The notes beneath the pieces are model-generated. The model worked only from the letters and a program-made list of their open reading frames with translations. It was not told the DNA's origin and made no database searches. From positions 372,001 to 436,000 of the forward strand of contig NZ_AP025508.1 of the NCBI RefSeq assembly GCF_024347615.1: a DNA stretch of 64,000 nt, written 5' to 3'. The position numbers and the translations under genes are program-made. The DNA comes from Vibrio splendidus. Lineage in GTDB: Bacteria > Pseudomonadota > Gammaproteobacteria > Enterobacterales > Vibrionaceae. Positions 10,945-19,737 of this stretch are shown piece after piece (within the stretch, counting starts at the first letter, position 1; each line of letters begins with the position of its first letter).

Positions 10945-12225
10945 TTACATCAACCATTTCCACCAAACGAACAGAGCTAAGAAGCCAAATAGGTAAACCA
11001 GACCTGCTACAGACAACCATTTTAGCTTAGTGCCAATCGCAAGCGCTTTAGGTAGCTCTGCTTTGCTCACCAAAATGAAATTCAGTAATGCGAAGAAGGG
11101 GGTTGTGATAAAGGCGAGTATCATCGCGAAATCGAGCATTGGCATCAAGGCTGCACTAAAGAACATTACGATTGCTAGCGCAGCGATAGATACGATGATT
11201 ATCCACCCTTGTAGCATTCTTGGGCTGCTCTCTTTTTTAAGCAGTAGACGCTGTGATTCAGCAAGTACGCGTGAGTAGCCATCGATAACGGTAATGGTAC
11301 TGCCAAAAATACAGAAGAAGGCGACGATTGCGATCAGTGGACGAGACCATTCACCAATTGTCGAGGCGTAAATACCGACCAACTGATGAGTGAAGCCAAC
11401 GCCAGAGCGAGACAATTCAACTCCCGAGCCGTGAAGTACCAGAGCACCTAAAGCAACGAATACCAATGCAAGCAATGCCGTACCAATGTAGCCTACATTG
11501 AAATCGAACAGTGCTGATTGAGCGGTCACGTCTTGTTTCTCTTTTTGGCTTTTTAGCCACATAGAAGTGATGCTTGAGATCTCGATAGGCGCAGGCATCC
11601 AACCCATAGTCACCACGATAAATCCGATAGCTGCCAATGACCAAGGTGATGGTGGCACAAAAGCGGCATCAGGTTCGACTGGAGAGCCAATAGCAATCGC
11701 AACAGCAGCTAAGGTTGTGATGGTCAGGATCGCCATGATCGCTTTAGAGAGAGTGTCGAGCGCGCGGTAATGGCCCGCAAAAAGAATGATCAAACAGGTC
11801 GCTAAAACGATCATGCACAAGGTGCTGGTGGCTAAATCGAAAGGAATAAAGTAACTGAGTAGGTTCGCACTGAATAACAGCAAGGCTGCGGTATTCACGA
11901 CTGCGGAAATAGCACTCAGTATCGAAAAGATCACAAGGTATGGGCGGCCTAGGTTAGAGTAACCTTCCACCAAGCTTTGACCCGTTCCTAGTGTGTATTG
12001 GATACCAGCTTTGAAGAACGGGTACTTAAATATGTTTACGAGGATAATAAGCGCGGCTAGCTGCCAACCATAAATCGCACCAGCCTTGGTTGAGGCTACT
12101 AAGTGAGAGCCACCTACAGCTGCTGCGGCCATCATAATGCCTGGTCCAAGAGACTTAATTAAACTTGATAGGGGAGCTGAGGTTGGTGTTTTTGTGCTGG
12201 TAGTTTTAACCGTACTTTCCATCAT
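10945..12225 (-). CDS. Nramp-fold divalent metal (or related) transporter lacking the DPGN motif
   Basis: The 426-residue protein has about 11 hydrophobic segments. Its N-terminus (SLGPGIMMAAAAVGGSHLV, then STKAGAIYGWQLA) aligns with the first helix of Nramp transporters. The canonical DPGN of helix 1 is replaced by GGSH, and the MPH of helix 6 reads MPAP (GWMPAPIEIS), so the key metal-binding Asp and Asn are absent. Nramp-related proteins with altered helix 1 include the NRMT magnesium transporters and other atypical members. The fold is clear; the substrate is uncertain. Two adjacent ATG codons (12225 and 12222) follow AAAGGAAAA; the second has the better spacing. The gene is alone and is divergent from rluA. 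Confidence 0.8.
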   Translation of the reverse strand: MMESTVKTTSTKTPTSAPLSSLIKSLGPGIMMAAAAVGGSHLVASTKAGAIYGWQLAALIILVNIFKYPFFKAGIQYTLGTGQSLVEGYSNLGRPYLVIFSILSAISAVVNTAALLLFSANLLSYFIPFDLATSTLCMIVLATCLIILFAGHYRALDTLSKAIMAILTITTLAAVAIAIGSPVEPDAAFVPPSPWSLAAIGFIVVTMGWMPAPIEISSITSMWLKSQKEKQDVTAQSALFDFNVGYIGTALLALVFVALGALVLHGSGVELSRSGVGFTHQLVGIYASTIGEWSRPLIAIVAFFCIFGSTITVIDGYSRVLAESQRLLLKKESSPRMLQGWIIIVSIAALAIVMFFSAALMPMLDFAMILAFITTPFFALLNFILVSKAELPKALAIGTKLKWLSVAGLVYLFGFLALFVWWKWLM

Positions 12226-12380
12226 TTTTCCTTTGATGCTGACTTCTTATTATCCGTTACCCTATCAATACCATGTTTTGTAAGGTCGTCAACTTTTATG
12301 TACAAAAATGTTGAAAATTGTATTTATTAATAAACGAATCAACCGTGAATTATTTGTTCACTAGTAATTAAGAGGCTTTA

Positions 12381-13115
12381 ATGGCGTTAGAACAGTACAC
12401 ACCACCACGTGAACCGTGGATTGATATTGTTTATCAAGATGACGATATTCTAGTGGTGAACAAACCTGCTGGCCTACTTTCAGTTCCGGGGAGATTGCCT
12501 GAGCACTACGACAGTATGTGGAGTCGGTTGGTTGTCGAATTTGCGGAGATTCAGGTTGTGCATCGACTGGACATGTCGACATCGGGGTTGATGCTGCTCG
12601 CTAAACACAAACAAGCTGAGCGTCATTTGAAGAAGCAATTTCAATATCGACTGACACACAAACTCTATTACGCCCGAGTATGGGGTTCAGTAGAAGAAGC
12701 AGAAGGTTTGATTGATCTGCCACTCATTTGTGATTGGCCAAATCGACCAAGACAAAAGGTGTGCTTCGAGGATGGCAAGCCATCACAGACTCACTATGTG
12801 GTGGAGCAACAAGAGGCTCAAACGGCATTGTTGAAGTTGCTGCCGATCACTGGCCGCTCTCATCAGTTACGTGTTCACTGCATGGAACTAGGGAACCCAA
12901 TCGTTGGCGACGAGTTTTATGCAACGCCAGATGCGTTTAACTATAGTGATAGGTTAGCTCTGCACGCGTGTGAACTGAGCTTTTATCATCCGGCTAATAA
13001 TCAGCTTTTCAAAGCCTTTGTTCCGTGTGAGTTTTACCCTCAAGCATCACCGCAAATTGAACAGCACTTTGAAATTGCGCCAGAGCTTCCAGACTACAGC
13101 AAGCTAAAAGCTTAG
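12381..13115 (+). CDS. rluA: 23S rRNA/tRNA pseudouridine synthase RluA
   Basis: The 244 residues include the catalytic HRLDMSTSG motif, with the active Asp near residue 64, and the blocks LVVNKPAGLLSVPGR, DLPLICDWPNRP and ITGRSHQLRVH. These agree closely with E. coli RluA (219 residues), which modifies U746 of 23S rRNA and U32 of several tRNAs. The extra length is at the C-terminus. It is downstream of rapA as in E. coli, although a transporter gene has come between them. The dehydrogenase gene follows by 34 bp and may be co-transcribed. Confidence 0.93.
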   Translation: MALEQYTPPREPWIDIVYQDDDILVVNKPAGLLSVPGRLPEHYDSMWSRLVVEFAEIQVVHRLDMSTSGLMLLAKHKQAERHLKKQFQYRLTHKLYYARVWGSVEEAEGLIDLPLICDWPNRPRQKVCFEDGKPSQTHYVVEQQEAQTALLKLLPITGRSHQLRVHCMELGNPIVGDEFYATPDAFNYSDRLALHACELSFYHPANNQLFKAFVPCEFYPQASPQIEQHFEIAPELPDYSKLKA

Positions 13116-13149
13116 AATGGTTAAATCAATACCAATGCAAGGACGTACA

Positions 13150-14112
13150 ATGCCGAAGTTGAAAGTGGTCTTTCTCGACCGAGCCACCATCCCATCTCAA
13201 ATTCATTTAAAACCTCTCCGCTTTGAACATCAATGGGTTGAATATGATTTCACTTCGCCGGAGCAAGTGTCTGAACGAATTGAAGACGCTGATGTGGTTA
13301 TTACCAATAAGGTGGTGCTCAACGAATCGAATTTAGCTCAAGCAGAACAACTTAAGCTAATAGCCGTTTCAGCAACGGGTGTGAATAATGTCGATGTTGG
13401 CTACTGTAAGAGTAACAATATCGCAGTGACAAACGTGCAAGGTTACGCGACTCAATCGGTACCTGAACATGTTATAGCGATGCTGTTTGCGTTAAAGCGT
13501 AATCTCGTTGGTTACCATCAAGACATCGAAGCCGGCGAGTGGCAAAAGGATCAACAATTCTGCTTCTTTACTCATCCGATTCAAGATGTTGCAGGCAGTA
13601 CATTAGGCTTAATCGGTAGTGGTGGCTTAGGACAAGCAACAGCGATATTGGCTAAAGCAATTGGTATGAATGTCATCTTTGCTGAGCGTAAAGGGGCTGA
13701 CTCTTGTCGAGAAGGGTATCTGCCTTTTGATACGGTGTTGCAACAAGCAGATGCAATCAGCTTACATTGTCCATTGACCAAAGCGACTCGAGACCTGATT
13801 TCAGAGCGAGAGCTAGCAATGATGAAACCAAATGCGGTGTTAGTTAATGCTGGTCGCGGTGGACTCGTGGATGAACAAGCCTTAGTTGAAGCTTTGAAAA
13901 ATCAAGAGATTGCGGGCGCGGGTATGGATGTGTTCACACAAGAACCGGCTGACAACTCAAATCCATTACTGGCTAATAGTCATTTGCCAAATTTACTATT
14001 AACGCCACATGTAGCGTGGGGCAGTGATAGCTCAATTCAAAAGCTGTCTGATATCTTAATCGATAACATTGATGCCTTTGTTTCTGGTAAGCCGCAGAAT
14101 CTCGTCAGTTAA
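13150..14112 (+). CDS. D-2-hydroxyacid dehydrogenase (glycerate dehydrogenase/HprA-like)
   Basis: This 320-residue NAD(P)-dependent dehydrogenase has the Rossmann motif GLIGSGGLGQATA near residues 146-158. It also has the signature NAGRGGLVDEQAL with the catalytic Arg, a Glu in MDVFTQEP, and the catalytic His in PHVAWGS. Family members reduce hydroxypyruvate, glyoxylate or other 2-ketoacids; closest in style is HprA. I choose ATG 13150 because AAGGA precedes it by 8 bases; the frame can extend to 13117, one base after the rluA stop. Substrate not determinable by sequence alone. It ends at a strong terminator. Confidence 0.87.
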   Translation: MPKLKVVFLDRATIPSQIHLKPLRFEHQWVEYDFTSPEQVSERIEDADVVITNKVVLNESNLAQAEQLKLIAVSATGVNNVDVGYCKSNNIAVTNVQGYATQSVPEHVIAMLFALKRNLVGYHQDIEAGEWQKDQQFCFFTHPIQDVAGSTLGLIGSGGLGQATAILAKAIGMNVIFAERKGADSCREGYLPFDTVLQQADAISLHCPLTKATRDLISERELAMMKPNAVLVNAGRGGLVDEQALVEALKNQEIAGAGMDVFTQEPADNSNPLLANSHLPNLLLTPHVAWGSDSSIQKLSDILIDNIDAFVSGKPQNLVS

Positions 14113-14151
14113 TTCGCAGTAAGAGCGGTTATACACTCAGCTTCAGACATA

Positions 14152-14180
14152 AAAAAGGTTGGCTTTGAGCCAACCTTTTT
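14152..14180 (+). terminator. Rho-independent terminator after the D-2-hydroxyacid dehydrogenase
   Basis: The 13-bp stem AAAAAGGTTGGCT / AGCCAACCTTTTT has a 3-base loop, with A and T runs on the two sides. It is likely bidirectional, serving also the convergent stress-protein gene. Confidence 0.87.
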
Positions 14181-14215
14181 AGATGTTTTGTCTTTAGTTC
14201 GACTTAGCTTATCTG

Positions 14216-14243
14216 CCAGAAGCCAGAAGCCAGAAGCCAGAAG
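14216..14243. repeat. Heptanucleotide tandem repeat, 4 copies of GCCAGAA
   Basis: Four perfect copies of GCCAGAA lie head to tail, ending 3 bases before the stop codon of the convergent stress-protein gene. It is the second of three short tandem arrays in this window that lie between convergent genes. Confidence 0.9.
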
Positions 14244-14246
14244 CGA

Positions 14247-14684
14247 TTAGCCTTGAGGTTTGATGACCAATACATTGATTGGTGAATTCTGTACGACTTT
14301 ACTCGCCACTGAACCCAGTACCACTTTGTCGATTTTCGAGCGCTTATGACTAGGCATCACAATCAGGTCTGCCCCAAGCTTTTCTGCGTAATCTAGAATC
14401 GTTGTGTAGGTTTTACCTTCGGCAACGTGAACCTTATAAACCACTTCATCGTCGATGTACTTGTCTGCAAACTCTTTGAGCTGATTTTTCACATCGAGCT
14501 TCATTTGATTCGCTGCATCTTTCGGGAAGTAAGACGCCACCATCGACATGTGAATGCCCGGCAATACGTTCAAGATGTGGATTTCAGCATTACTGTGCTT
14601 TGCGTGCCATACCGCTAATTCAACAGCTTTGTCAGAAAAGCCTTTGTCGTTAAGGTCAACAGGAACAAGGATTTGTTTATACAT
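14247..14684 (-). CDS. Universal stress protein (UspA family), linked to the TRAP operon
   Basis: The 145-residue single Usp domain begins MYKQILVPVDLNDKGFSDKA. It ends with the usual strand pattern LGSVASKVVQNSPINVLVIKP. In ATP-binding Usps the loop motif is G-2x-G-9x-G(S/T); here the first two glycines read P and K (MPSHKRSKIDKVVLGS), so nucleotide binding is doubtful. It lies 104 bp downstream of the TRAP permease gene on the same strand. Family knowledge: Usps encoded with TRAP transporters (for example TeaD of Halomonas) modulate transport activity. I infer the same role here. Confidence 0.88.
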   Translation of the reverse strand: MYKQILVPVDLNDKGFSDKAVELAVWHAKHSNAEIHILNVLPGIHMSMVASYFPKDAANQMKLDVKNQLKEFADKYIDDEVVYKVHVAEGKTYTTILDYAEKLGADLIVMPSHKRSKIDKVVLGSVASKVVQNSPINVLVIKPQG

Positions 14685-14788
14685 GTGTTTTTCTCTTTTT
14701 TATCAGCGCTTAGTATTGACCAAGCGCTGTGATTATCCTTTCCATGTAATAAAGCCAAATAGAGTTGAGCGCTACTTGGCTCTATCCA

Positions 14789-17368
14789 TTACGCGCTAAT
14801 CTCATCCTTACGAGCACGCCTTCTTTGGTTCATCGCTAAGCCAATCAAAATGAGTAGGGATGGTAAGAATACCCACTCTTTCATTGGTCTTTCTGCGTCT
14901 TGGATAACTGATTTAATTTCCCAATCAAAGTCAATGCCAGCCGCTTCTGCTGGGCTACCGAACTCAACCATGTCGACAATCATCTTGCCTTCAGATTTCG
15001 TCAGCATTAAGCCCATTGAAGCAATGCGGTCTTCACTTGTTGTCGCAGAATCTTCAAATGGAAGGCGAACCGTCTTCTCAGAATAGTCACCTTCTAAGTT
15101 TTCGCCACCCACTCTTAACTCAAGAGATTGTCCCACAGATAGACCTTCTGTGATTTGAGCGATCTCAACTCCAGGTGAAAGAACTTTCTCTGGATAAATC
15201 ATGTCCCACCAGAAGCCAGGGCGGAAGAAAGAGAAAGTTAGAACCAATAATAGGATCGTTTCCCACCATTTGTTCTTGGTAAACCACCAACCTTGCGTTG
15301 CAGCTGCAAAGATAAGTACCGCCGTCACAGAAGAGAAGATAGTGAGGAATAGATGCCACCAAGAATCAATGCCCATCAACAGTAGTTGGGTATTGAAGAT
15401 GAACATGAATGGCAAGATCGCGGTCCGGATATCATAGGTAAAGCCTTGAATACCAGTACGGATCGGGTCTGATTTTGCAATCGCGGCGGCCGCAAAGGCT
15501 GCCAAGCCAACCGGAGGTGTATCATCGGCTAAGATACCGAAGTAGAACACGAATAAGTGAACTGCAATCAGAGGAATGATCAGGCCATGCGCCGCGCCTA
15601 AGGTAACAATTACCGGAGCCATCAGCGTTGATACAACGATGTAGTTCGCCGTTGTTGGTAAGCCCATACCTAAGATTAAGCTGATTACCGCAGTGAATAG
15701 CAGCATAAGAATGATGCTACCGCCTGAGATGAACTCAACGAAGTCCGTCATTACCAAGCCGATACCCGTCAGAGTAACCACGCCGACAACCGTACCCGCA
15801 GCAGCTGTTGCTACACCGATACCGATCATGTTGCGCGCGCCTGAAACCAAGCTCTCTAATAGGTCAATGAAACCTGCTTTAGTTTGTTCTGCAAGATCGT
15901 CAGATTTGTTCATCAGAGTCATCAAAGGACGCTGTGTGATCAAAATGAAGATCATGAATACCGTTGCCCAGAAGGCAGAAAGACCTGGAGAGAAACGCTC
16001 TACAGTCAGACACCAAACAAGAACCACGATAGGCAGTAGGAAGTGCAGGCCAGATTTAATGGTTGGGCCTGGATCGGGTACTTCTGTTAGCTCGGCATCG
16101 ATGTCCATGCCACCTTCAGCGGCATATTTTGCTGATACTCGAACCAAGGCTACATAAGAGATCAATAGAGCAACGGTAACAATAGGTGTCGCTGCATCGC
16201 CAAAGACATCTTTCGTCCAGCCGACACCGTAGTAAACCGCAGCACTGATGACACATAGCCCAAGAATGGTACCAGTGAAAGACAGTAAGCTTTGTACGAT
16301 AGTTGGTGTGTGGCGACGAGGTAGGCCAGTCATACCCGCTTTACATGCTTCTAAGTGAACAATGTAAATCAGGGCGATGTAAGAGATAAGAGCAGGCAAT
16401 AGCGCCGCTTTAATCACTTCTACATACGAGATACCCACATATTCAACCATCAAGAATGCAGCAGCACCCATGATTGGTGGAGTTAATTGACCATTGGTTG
16501 AAGCGGCAACTTCTACAGCACCGGCTTTTTCACCTGAGAATCCGACTCTTTTCATTAGAGGGATCGTAAAAGTACCCGTGGTTACCACGTTAGCGATAGA
16601 TGAACCAGACACAAGACCGGATAAGCCAGATGCAACAACGGCTGCTTTCGCTGGGCCGCCTTTCATGTGGCCAAGTAAAGAGAACGCAACCTTGATGAAG
16701 TAAGCACCTGCGCCCGCGCGTTCTAGCATTGCACCAAACAGTACAAACAAGAATACGAATGACGTAGAGACGCCAAGAGCAACACCGAATACGCCTTCAG
16801 TTGTTAGCCACAGATGCGACATTGCCTTGTTCAGGCTTGCACCTTTATGGGCGATAACGTCTGGCATGTGTGGACCGCCAAAGGTGTAAAGTAGGAAGAC
16901 TGCAGCCACAACCATAAGAGGTGGACCTAAAGCGCGTCGTGTTGCTTCAAGCAGTAGAACCATACCAAATACAGCAGCAACAATATCGAATGTTGTTGGT
17001 GCGCCTGAACGTTCAGCGAGTTGAGTATAGAAAATATAGATATACGAAGCTGAAAAGCTACCAACCAGCGCTAATATCCAGTCGACCGCAGGAATTCTAT
17101 CCCGAGGTGAATTTTTCATTGCTGGGTAAGCGGTAAAGGCTAGGAAGATGGCAAACGTAAGATGAATTGCTCGAGCTTCAGTGTCGTTTAAAATTGCGAA
17201 GTTAAAAATGAACGGCAGCGGAGATGCATACCAAAGTTGGAACAGTGACCAACATAGAGGCACAAACCATAAAATACGGCCTTGGATACCGCGAGGGCTA
17301 CGCGCACCAGTGTCTGATTGTGCCACCATTTCTTGCACATCTGGAGACGGTGATGTTGTCTGCGTCAT
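14789..17368 (-). CDS. TRAP transporter permease, fused small and large subunits (TAXI type)
   Basis: The 859-residue integral membrane protein fuses the 4-helix small subunit (N-terminal ~200 residues) to the DctM-like large subunit. Typical large-subunit segments are present: VVASGLSGLVSGSSIANVVTT, STNGQLTPPIMGAAAFLM, GMGLPTTANYIV and ADDTPPVGLAAFAAAAIA. The last ~110 residues form a soluble DUF3394-like domain with a PDZ-like run (MIVDMVEFGSPAEAAGIDFDWEI) before a final helix and an RRRARK tail. AAGGAT precedes the ATG. With the binding protein it forms a sodium-driven secondary transporter. The substrate is unknown; characterised TAXI systems take up dicarboxylates, glutamate and related organic acids. 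Confidence 0.95.
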   Translation of the reverse strand: MTQTTSPSPDVQEMVAQSDTGARSPRGIQGRILWFVPLCWSLFQLWYASPLPFIFNFAILNDTEARAIHLTFAIFLAFTAYPAMKNSPRDRIPAVDWILALVGSFSASYIYIFYTQLAERSGAPTTFDIVAAVFGMVLLLEATRRALGPPLMVVAAVFLLYTFGGPHMPDVIAHKGASLNKAMSHLWLTTEGVFGVALGVSTSFVFLFVLFGAMLERAGAGAYFIKVAFSLLGHMKGGPAKAAVVASGLSGLVSGSSIANVVTTGTFTIPLMKRVGFSGEKAGAVEVAASTNGQLTPPIMGAAAFLMVEYVGISYVEVIKAALLPALISYIALIYIVHLEACKAGMTGLPRRHTPTIVQSLLSFTGTILGLCVISAAVYYGVGWTKDVFGDAATPIVTVALLISYVALVRVSAKYAAEGGMDIDAELTEVPDPGPTIKSGLHFLLPIVVLVWCLTVERFSPGLSAFWATVFMIFILITQRPLMTLMNKSDDLAEQTKAGFIDLLESLVSGARNMIGIGVATAAAGTVVGVVTLTGIGLVMTDFVEFISGGSIILMLLFTAVISLILGMGLPTTANYIVVSTLMAPVIVTLGAAHGLIIPLIAVHLFVFYFGILADDTPPVGLAAFAAAAIAKSDPIRTGIQGFTYDIRTAILPFMFIFNTQLLLMGIDSWWHLFLTIFSSVTAVLIFAAATQGWWFTKNKWWETILLLVLTFSFFRPGFWWDMIYPEKVLSPGVEIAQITEGLSVGQSLELRVGGENLEGDYSEKTVRLPFEDSATTSEDRIASMGLMLTKSEGKMIVDMVEFGSPAEAAGIDFDWEIKSVIQDAERPMKEWVFLPSLLILIGLAMNQRRRARKDEISA

Positions 17369-17573
17369 GTACTTTATCCTTATTATTGATGGTCTGCCTT
17401 TCTTACGAACAACGAGACGTTATTTATTTCCTATCTAGTGTAGCGAATGGATAGGGAAATGCGTTTTTTGTTCGTCTTTGTCTTAGGCTTGATACGAAGG
17501 TAAGTTCGCCAAATTGGAGAAACTTAAAGGTTTGTCTCTTTTCACTTGGGTTATTTTTATAAAACGTGAAAAG

Positions 17574-17602
17574 CCAATAAGGAGGACATGCCTCCTTATT
17601 GG
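17574..17602 (-). terminator. Intra-operon hairpin between TAXI binding protein and permease
   Basis: A perfect 12-bp stem (CCAATAAGGAGG and complement) with a 5-base loop lies 21 bp after the binding-protein stop. On the transcribed strand it is followed by CTTTT, only a weak U run, so it may act as a partial terminator or an mRNA stabiliser that keeps binding protein in excess over permease. Confidence 0.65.
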
Positions 17603-17623
17603 TAGAGCAGGCTTAAAGTAGAA

Positions 17624-18592
17624 TTACTTTAGAAGGCCTACTTCTTTGTAGTATTTTACTGCGCCAGGGTGAAGAGGGATTGAGATACCCGCTTTAACCA
17701 TGTCTTCTTTCTTCAGGTTCGCAAATGCTGGGTGCAGGCGTTTGAATGTAGCGAAGTTTTCAAATACCGCTTTAGCAACGTTGTATGCGACTTCATCAGA
17801 AACGTCAGACGTTGTTACCATAGTTGCAGCAACACCGAAGCTGTTTACGTCAGCATCTGTACCACGGTACATGCCAGCTGGAACTGTGCTGTATGCGTAG
17901 TATGGGTTTTCAGCTACGATCTTGTCGATTTGTGGACCAGTTGCAGAAACCAGTTTTGCATCACAAGAAGTCGTTGCTTCTTTGATTGATCCGTTCGGGT
18001 GACCAACCATGTAGATGAATGCATCAATCTTGTTGTCACAAAGAGCTTGTGAACGCTCAGAACCTTTAAGTTCAGAAGCAAGCTTGAAGCTATCGTTAGT
18101 CCAACCCATAGCGTCCATTACAACACCCATCGTTGCACGGTCACCAGAGCCTGGGTTCCCAATGTTTACACGCTTACCTGCTAGGTCAGACACATTGTTG
18201 ATACCAGCATCGGTACGAGCGATGATGTTGAACGGTTCTGTATGTAGAGAGAACATAGCGCGAAGTTTTTTGTATTCGCCCTGATCTTTGAATTTACTTG
18301 TACCGTTGTAGCCGTGGTATTGCCAGTCCGATTGAACAACACCGAAATCTAGTTCACCAGCACGGATGGTGTTAACGTTGTAGATCGAACCACCAGTAGA
18401 TTCTACAGAACAACGAATGTTGTGGTCTTTGCGGCCTTTGTTCACAAGCTTACAAATAGCACCACCAGTTGGGTAGTAAACACCCGTTACTGAACCTGTA
18501 CCAATTGTGATGAACTCTTGAGCGTTAACTGCGCCAGCGCCCATTACAGCAGCTGCAATAGCCCCAACTTTAATAAGTTTGGTAAATGCCAT
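17624..18592 (-). CDS. TAXI-family TRAP transporter solute-binding protein
   Basis: The 322-residue periplasmic protein has a clear signal peptide with cleavage after VNA near residue 24. The mature start EFITIGTGSVTGVYYPTGGA is the hallmark of TAXI binding proteins, with CKLVNKGRKDHNIRCSVESTGGS following. GAAGGGAAATTC gives a good ribosome binding site. It is first in the operon with the fused permease and the stress protein. The ligand cannot be deduced. A CRP-like site lies about 270 bp upstream. Confidence 0.95.
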   Translation of the reverse strand: MAFTKLIKVGAIAAAVMGAGAVNAQEFITIGTGSVTGVYYPTGGAICKLVNKGRKDHNIRCSVESTGGSIYNVNTIRAGELDFGVVQSDWQYHGYNGTSKFKDQGEYKKLRAMFSLHTEPFNIIARTDAGINNVSDLAGKRVNIGNPGSGDRATMGVVMDAMGWTNDSFKLASELKGSERSQALCDNKIDAFIYMVGHPNGSIKEATTSCDAKLVSATGPQIDKIVAENPYYAYSTVPAGMYRGTDADVNSFGVAATMVTTSDVSDEVAYNVAKAVFENFATFKRLHPAFANLKKEDMVKAGISIPLHPGAVKYYKEVGLLK

Positions 18593-18860
18593 GAATTTCC
18601 CTTCCTTTATTCATTATTAACCCTGAAACAAGTGTAGTCGTTTCTGGAGTTTCCTATTTGGAAACGGCACCTTTTTCAATCCATGTGATGAAAAAGTGGC
18701 TGAATAATATCAAAAATTGGCAGAAAATTACTCAAATGTTAAAAGATATAGCTAAAAAATCTAACAAATGACGGTTAGATCTTGTGTTTGATTTGCTACT
18801 GAGTTTTTTAAAATCAATGGTTTAGTGGTGTTTGAGGAGGGGGAGATAGATATTCTAGGA

Positions 18861-18899
18861 TGTGATTTGGATCACGAAGCGAATCGGTGTTCGTGATCC
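18861..18899. promoter_or_regulatory. Candidate CRP site overlapping a 10-bp inverted repeat, TRAP operon/argR intergenic region
   Basis: TGTGA-TTTGGA-TCACG (18861-18876) matches the CRP consensus at 9 of 10 core positions. It overlaps a 10-bp inverted repeat, GGATCACGAA (18869-18878) with its complement at 18890-18899. The repeat lies 35 bp past the argR stop and could be the argR terminator stem, though no U run follows. The rest of the 342-base gap (18593-18934) is AT-rich and shows no gene; it should contain the TRAP operon promoter. Confidence 0.5.
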
Positions 18900-18934
18900 A
18901 TTAATCAGGTTTATGGTTATGAAACTGTGACCAA

Positions 18935-19405
18935 TTATCCTGCGTATTCAAACAGTTCGCACACAGAATCAAACAATTGCTTCGTGGTAACTGACAAGGT
19001 TGGCGTGATGAAGATAGTATCATCGCCTGCAACGACACCTAGTATACCTTCCGACTTACCTAATGAGTCCAATAAACGAGCAATAAGCTGCGCCGCACCT
19101 GGGCCGGTGTGTATCACCACCAATGCATTGTTGTGGTCGATATCTAATACTAATTCTCTCAGAGAGCTAGAAACTGTCGGAACACCAAGTTCAGCAGGAA
19201 GACAGTAAACCATCTCCATTTTTGCATTACGAGTTCGAACTGCACCAAACTTAGTTAACATACGCGAAACTTTAGATTGGTTGATACTTTCAAAACCTTC
19301 ATGTTTGAGGGCATCGACAATCTCGCCTTGCGAACCAAAACGTTCTTCTTTTAGTAATGATTTAAAAGCACGAACTAAGTTGTCTTGTTTTTCTGTATTG
19401 CGCAT
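18935..19405 (-). CDS. argR: Arginine repressor ArgR
   Basis: This 156-residue protein has the full length of ArgR. The N-terminal winged helix carries [16 protein letters not shown] and [20 protein letters not shown]. The C-terminal oligomerisation and arginine-binding domain includes [15 protein letters not shown] and [11 protein letters not shown], with the paired Asp residues that contact arginine. It acts as a hexamer on ARG boxes and as an accessory factor in Xer recombination. Its divergence from mdh is conserved in enteric bacteria and vibrios. ARG-box-like sequence just upstream suggests autoregulation. Confidence 0.97.
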   Translation of the reverse strand: MRNTEKQDNLVRAFKSLLKEERFGSQGEIVDALKHEGFESINQSKVSRMLTKFGAVRTRNAKMEMVYCLPAELGVPTVSSSLRELVLDIDHNNALVVIHTGPGAAQLIARLLDSLGKSEGILGVVAGDDTIFITPTLSVTTKQLFDSVCELFEYAG

Positions 19406-19435
19406 ATGTCATTCTTATTCATTAACAAAGATGTT

Positions 19436-19459
19436 TGCATATTCTCGCATACATATTCA
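19436..19459. promoter_or_regulatory. Candidate overlapping ARG boxes upstream of argR
   Basis: CGCAT-ACAT-ATTCA (19446-19459) fits the ARG box pattern TGAAT-N4-ATTCA except for the first positions of the left arm. A weaker copy, TGCAT-ATTC-TCGCA (19436-19449), overlaps it. The site begins 31 bp upstream of the argR start, as expected for autorepression. Confidence 0.45.
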
Positions 19460-19633
19460 ATTTTAGCTAAAATATCACGGCAATTTGTTAGTCATATCAC
19501 TGTAAAAATTTAATAGAATAATGTGTTATTAGTATCGACTTATTTTGTGATTTCAGTCGATTATCGCCATAATGCGAACTTGCTGTGTAGCACGGTTTTA
19601 TTGACTTGCGCGAAGTCGCAAAGCTGGCGTTAA

Positions 19634-19657
19634 TTGATTGTAATCACTTTGTGATTA
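19634..19657. promoter_or_regulatory. Candidate FNR-like box and perfect palindrome upstream of mdh
   Basis: TTGAT-TGTA-ATCAC (19634-19647) matches the FNR/CRP-type core TTGAT-N4-ATCAA at 9 of 10 positions. Overlapping it is a perfect 7-bp inverted repeat, TAATCAC-TTT-GTGATTA (19641-19657). Both lie about 80-105 bp upstream of mdh. The rest of the 332-base argR-mdh gap is AT-rich promoter DNA with no gene. Confidence 0.45.
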
Positions 19658-19737
19658 ATATATTTTTTTAACCATAATTTAGCTCAAGAACTACCCTACC
19701 AAGAATTTATAAGAGAAATCTCTCAAGGAGAATAACA

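Noticed and set aside
15693..16157. 154-codon plus-strand frame
   Set aside because: Antisense shadow of the TRAP permease, whose membrane segments and motifs are unambiguous.
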